This document shows, piece by piece, positions 60,097 through 64,000 of a stretch of DNA of 64,000 nucleotides. Numbering within the stretch: position 1 is the stretch's first letter; each line of letters starts with the position of its first letter. The notes below the pieces were generated by a model. The model ran no database searches. It was not told the origin of the DNA and worked only from the letters and a program-made list of their open reading frames with translations. The position numbers were made by a program, and so were the translations under genes. Source of the DNA: Breviolum minutum Mf 1.05b.01 (lineage: Eukaryota > Sar > Dinophyceae > Suessiales > Symbiodiniaceae); the NCBI GenBank assembly GCA_000507305.1, contig DF239905.1, forward strand, positions 62,001 through 126,000, given 5' to 3'.

Positions 60097-60498
60097 TTGT
60101 GTGTGTCACCCTCTGTTTCCAAGACTCACAGTCAGCAGGTTATGTTAAGTAACAATTATAGATGGTCAATACAGCAGCAGGCTCGAGTGGTTTCACCATT
60201 GTAGAAAAAATAGCGTGTAACCATTTGAAGTATTAGAGTCATATTGCACATGGTCAAGCAGGGGGCCCGAGGGCCATCACGTAGCTCGGGCCAATGAAGA
60301 TCTGCGTGATGTGCCAGGAAAACGTACCTGCACTTTCACTTTTGACGTATTCGAAGGTTGTGGTTTGTTGGAGACCATTAATCCCTTTCCTTGACGTTGT
60401 TGGTACATAATTCGAACATAGAGTGCACACACTCCTACTCCTACTCGTCACAACGTGACGTAAAACAGAAACCGCTCTCGGAGCTATTTGATTCAGTG
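60097..60498 (+). repeat. Right copy of ~400 bp direct repeat (LTR-like)
   Basis: Partner of 58758-59146. Just left of it, at about 60029, is TGGCGCCCACAATT, which resembles the TGGCGCCC opening of many retroelement primer-binding sites; however it is about 65 bp from this repeat and on the side expected only for the reverse orientation, so the match may be chance. Confidence 0.6.
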
Positions 60499-60933
60499 TG
60501 TGTGTGTGCGTGTCTCAAAACAAGCATGGCCCCAACCCCCCCCCCTGTAGCAACCCACCAAAAATCCTAGAAATCATGCTGTTCAACACAAAACTTTCAA
60601 TGGATGTTGTGGCAAATCCCGAGAACAAGGAACTTGCCACGTCTAAAAAATGAATAAACATGCAATTTGTATTGAATCAACCTTGCAAAATGAGGTAGTC
60701 CAAATTGTATGCATTACAAAAATGGCATGCCACTTCAACCTTTGTGTCATTACAAAACGGAGTCAAAATAGGTCGTGACACCTTGTAATCACCCGTATTT
60801 TGAAGGAGATCATGTTGTTTTGTACTGTGCACGCTTCAGCCAACCCAGCTAAGTTCATCGGTCCATGATTCACAATAGAAGTGAGGTATCATTTTACGAC
60901 CCGTCTGTTTTGGCGAAGTCACGTTGTAAGGGA

Positions 60934-61038
60934 TACACCCCCGAAAACTAACATGTCCCCTAAAAAGGGGCCATTTCAAAAGGAAAGTAGTCTTCCAATC
61001 ACTATTTTTCAGGGGACATGTTTGTTTTTTGGGGGAGT
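60934..61038. repeat. Family A palindromic element at the stop of gene C
   Basis: TACACCCCCGAAAACTAACA with right arm TGTTTGTTTTTTGGGGGAG. Its right edge touches the TGA of gene C, so on the minus strand it would be the first thing in the 3' untranslated region. Confidence 0.6.
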
Positions 61039-61621
61039 CACCTCACTTTGTAATGACTTGGGTTTCGAATTTGCCTGGCATTTTGCGAGGAATCATCCGC
61101 ACCAAATGAGGGTTCGAAATGCTCAAGCACGGTGTCATCACAAACTGACATGTCAGTAAAAATAGGTGCTTCCAAAATGGAGCTGTAGTATACAGATACC
61201 CTCCGGTAATCCAACATAGCAATGGAATATCCACCATTTGTAAATGAGTTTCCCATTGGAGAAGGGTAATTTCCATTGTTATGTTAGATTACCGGAGTGT
61301 ACTGTGCATATAATCATTTTATCACTAAAAGTTAGCCTTGTAAAGTTTTATGCCATTCAATGTTTCAAAGTCAGTAAGCAACAGGTCCTGAAAACCCCAA
61401 GCCCCAACCCCCAACCACCCTGAAAAACTCTGAGAAAAAAAAAGATTTCCACCCTTTCCCGAGACTCAAAAAACAAAACAATTAATTCACTCCTCTCGAG
61501 TAAAGCCTTCCACTGCACGGTAGGCAGCCAAAAAACGAAGCAACTCCTTCAGAAATGGAACTCGTTTGAATTTTCGGATGAGTTGTTGCGGATGTTTTTT
61601 TGTTGTTGGGGGCATTTCCAT
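61038..61621 (-). CDS. Gene C: two-exon small protein
   Basis: Exon 1, 61621-61519, starts MEMPPTTKKHPQQLIRKFKR and continues with an amphipathic helix (VPFLKELLRFLAAY) to a GTGCAG donor. Exon 2, 61168-61038, reads PIFTDMSVCDDTVLEHFEPS and ends RNPSHYKVR, TGA. About 77 residues: basic N-terminus, acidic C-terminal part. The intron carries a family A hairpin (61197-61301). The stop codon abuts a second hairpin (60934-61038). It lies 148 bp after gene B. No family recognised. A 44-codon single-exon reading of exon 1 is the alternative. Confidence 0.45.
61197..61301. repeat. Family A palindromic element
   Basis: TACCCTCCGGTAATCCAACA pairs with TGTTAGATTACCGGAGTGTA. Both arms share changes not found in other copies. 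It lies in the intron of gene C. Confidence 0.65.
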
Positions 61622-61769
61622 GCATTTGTTTTTTCGTTCGGGGAAAGGTGAAGATGATGGAGATTCGTATGATGAAAAAGAACAAAGTTCCTGGTCAAAC
61701 ACGGTGTGAATCACTCAAAAAGTACACCCTTTTTTTCACCAGAAATCATACCAAAGCACCAGGATATCC

Positions 61770-62585
61770 TCAGTGGATGTTCATTTCGCTTTCCAGCCAT
61801 TTTTGTTGCCTGGTGTATTTTGTTGGGGCATGGAGGCTCCTTGTGGAAATGAATCTCTGGCTAAAATGTAGAGGATGTTCAGCAAAATGATCCAAATTGT
61901 CAAATTTTGCAGATCCCCAAAAAGGGAAGTATACAAAGCTTCCCTTTCCCTCCACTTTTCACAGGGTAAACTCTGTGTTAGTTTTAGGGACCATTTTTTC
62001 ACCTCCCCCCTTCTTTTTTCATTTGAAAAACATCCATCTTTCACTGGCAAGATGTTGAGAATGATTTTTGATCTGCAGATTTTTTCACCGTCCCAACCCC
62101 CAAATGCCCAAAGAAATCCCCAGATGTTTTTGGTCGCAAAACGGCGGAGTCCTCGGGTTTGGTACAGGTATAATCCTTCAAGCCACCCAAGACCAGAATT
62201 TCTTGAATCGCATCCTGGTCCGTCACGACCGTCACGTTTTTTTCGTTTTTTGCCGTTGCGTCTCTGGCGTTTAACGAAACGTTTTTGTTGGACGGAAAAA
62301 AGGAAGGGTGAAACAATTTGTGGTGAGTGATCTGACTTTCTTTTGTTGGTAGCATCTATACATAAAAATATAGCTTGGATTTAAATCCTACGCCACCTAG
62401 AATGCCAGTTGCAAAAAAACATGTTCCTTCGGGATTCCTGGCTCTAAGAAATGTTTCATATCATCCTGGTGGTGACGAGCAATTGCATCCTGGGTGGGGG
62501 TGAACCCAATAGAATAGCAAACCCAAAAAAAAGAAACTTCAACTTCTTTTTTTACATCTTTGACTTCGGGGATTCTTACGATCAT
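61770..62585 (-). CDS. Gene B: four-exon small protein
   Basis: All introns are phase 0: 62585-62556 (MIVRIPEVKD, GTAAAA donor), 62489-62421 (DAIARHHQDDMKHFLEPGIP), 62214-62143 (DAIQEILVLGGLKDYTCTKP) and 61856-61770 (RFISTRSLHAPTKYTRQQKW, stop TGA). About 85 residues. Exons 2 and 3 both begin Asp-Ala-Ile after similar acceptors, suggesting possible exon duplication. The start is only 87 bp below the stop of gene A, so the upstream boundary or the first exon may be wrong. No family recognised. Confidence 0.45.
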
Positions 62586-62672
62586 GTCAGGTGCCAGAAA
62601 TGGCCCCCCCATTCACAAAGGTGAGATGTTCTTTGTTTGGAGTAGCAAGTTACCCACTACATTGGTGCAATG

Positions 62673-63428
62673 TCAGTGCCTTCCAACGCGGATATCAACA
62701 TAGGATTCAAAAGAGGAATTTTCACCACTTAAGAGAACTGCATAGCCATTGACTGCAAAAAAAAACATCTGCTTTTGATTGACAAACAACACAGTTTTTG
62801 CCAACCGACTTGATAAGTGGTGGTAACCATGTTTTGGAGGGGCAAAACCACGGGTTCCTAGAAAAAAGGTAAGACACTGAGTGAAGAAAACCTGAAGTCC
62901 TCCAAAAAAATATTGCATGATTCAATGCTCACAAAGAAAAACACAGAAAATACCATAGCCATCCTGAAAAAAGTAAACTTAGCTGCGCATAAACAGGGTT
63001 ATAAGGTTGCCCAACCATTTCCCATATGAAGGGTTGTAATCCTACGAAAATTCTTCATCAACAGAGGCGCCTTCAAGCAAATGATGCCCAAGGATTTCAA
63101 GAAACCTTGTACTTCCTGGCAAAAAAGTTGGGTCAAAACCTTTTAGTGAATGAAAAGAACATATGCCCAAGGTAAACAACCCCATTAAACACAGATACCC
63201 TCCTGGCAACTAACATATACCTTCCCGAAACATTTTTGAAGATGATTTTCGTGTTCCCAAGGTGGGATATGTTAGTTCCCAGGAGGCAACTGTATATTAT
63301 ATCATATGATGTTTTTGTTTGCCATTCCCAACTTGTGTCAGAAGTTTGCCCCATCAACAGTAGCAACAAAAATCATGCTGCCTATTTCCCAGGAAACTAG
63401 ATCTTCAAATGATCCAATGTGCCATTGC
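62673..63428 (-). CDS. Gene A: 3' end, unknown
   Basis: Three exons in phase: 63428-63359 (QWHIGSFEDLVSWEIGSMIF), 63115-63046 (EVQGFLKSLGIICLKAPLLM, acceptor ACTTTTTTGCCAG) and 62752-62673 (NGYAVLLSGENSSFESYVDI, stop TGA at 62675-62673). A family A hairpin occupies the first intron. Another possible exon at about 63734-63675 is open on both strands. The hydrophobic middle might include one membrane segment. The gene extends beyond the right edge or starts close to it. No family recognised. Confidence 0.55.
63196..63287. repeat. Family A palindromic element
   Basis: TACCCTCCTGGCAACTAACA pairs with ATGTTAGTTCCCAGGAGG. It lies in the first intron of the gene A fragment. Confidence 0.6.
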
Positions 63429-63639
63429 CTGCTATATAAACCAGGCCGGGGGGTGTAACTGGTAAAATCGTTCCAAATAAGTTGCATCTTTCAAACTACC
63501 GAGCTCCCTAAACGAAAATCCATGACATGTTCATACCCTTGATGGTTCAGAAATCCGGCTAAACAGTTGAGGTTGGTAGTTCGTCTGATTGTTTACAGAG
63601 TCTTTTTTACATGCCAGGTGGTTTGCCGGATTTCTTCCA

Positions 63640-63735
63640 TCAACAGCAGTTTTTCAATGGATGTTATTATCCTCTTAGCCAACGACAAGCATATTCCTTT
63701 CTGTTACTACCTCAAGTTGGGAGCAGTATGTAATC
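63640..63735. other. Possible exon, strand uncertain
   Basis: Plus reading: acceptor TTTCTTCCATCAACAG, then SFSMDVIILLANDKHIPFCY, donor GTATGT. Minus reading: ITYCSQLEVVTERNMLVVG after a CCAG acceptor. Both have good codon pattern, so the strand cannot be decided by eye. Confidence 0.3.
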
Positions 63736-64000
63736 TGGATACCCCTTTTCTTGGATGCGTCATCGGTAATCCTTTGGAAGGACCCATATAAAATCTGTCA
63801 AAATGTGGAAGTTTAACTACCTTCACCACCAAACAAATCATCATACCTAGATGTTCATGGCACACAAATCTATGAAAACATCAGATTATTTTTTTGTTTC
63901 CTGTTTTCTGCCACCAAAAACAGAAGGGTCATTATATTGCCTACCCAAACAATGCACTAGTTTTGAAGGAAATCCCCAACAATTATATACCATTTGACTA

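Overview
This is a eukaryotic nuclear window and most resembles a dinoflagellate (or similarly organised alga). No bacterial-style ORFs, rRNA, tRNA or CRISPR arrays were found. Coding sequence is scattered in small exons (about 16-190 nt) that are more GC-rich than the AT-rich introns and intergenic DNA around them. Wherever I could decide strand, the exons read from the minus strand. Several spacers between successive candidate genes are very short (about 90-360 bp). One-directional head-to-tail gene order, many introns, at least one likely GC-AG intron and abundant AAC/GTT microsatellites fit dinoflagellates. I recall AAC/GTT repeats being prominent in the cold-water genus Polarella, but could not check this.

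Layout on the minus strand, read from high to low coordinates: A, 3' end of an unknown gene (63428-62673); B, a small four-exon gene (62585-61770); C, a two-exon gene (61621-61038); two ~390-400 bp direct repeats (58758-59146 and 60097-60498) enclosing a single-exon ORF with a hydrophobic N-terminus (59557-59141); D, an unknown gene (58200-52924); E, an EF-hand region (51546-45789); F, a long series of exons (44996-22018) that may be one large gene or several, with a well-linked 3' end; I, a nine-exon gene (20611-17147); J, a gene starting with a signal peptide (from 16951); a decayed P-loop mobile-element fragment (about 12010-11340); K, a long gene (10387-2641); and L, the 5' end of a PWP1-like WD-repeat gene (starts 2279, runs off the left edge).

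Introns and spacers are full of short palindromic elements of about 70-115 bp in at least three families (called A, B and C below), plus microsatellites. Several hairpins lie directly against inferred splice acceptors, as expected of introner-like elements or intron-resident MITEs.

How exons were called: by eye, from open frame, RNY-type codon pattern, GT/AG (or GC/AG) borders, and then by asking whether reading phase carries from one exon to the next. Phase helped choose among frames and borders, so it is supportive but not independent evidence. Most proteins are not recognised; the exceptions are PWP1-like, EF-hand and P-loop ATPase. RNA-seq or protein homology would settle the models quickly.
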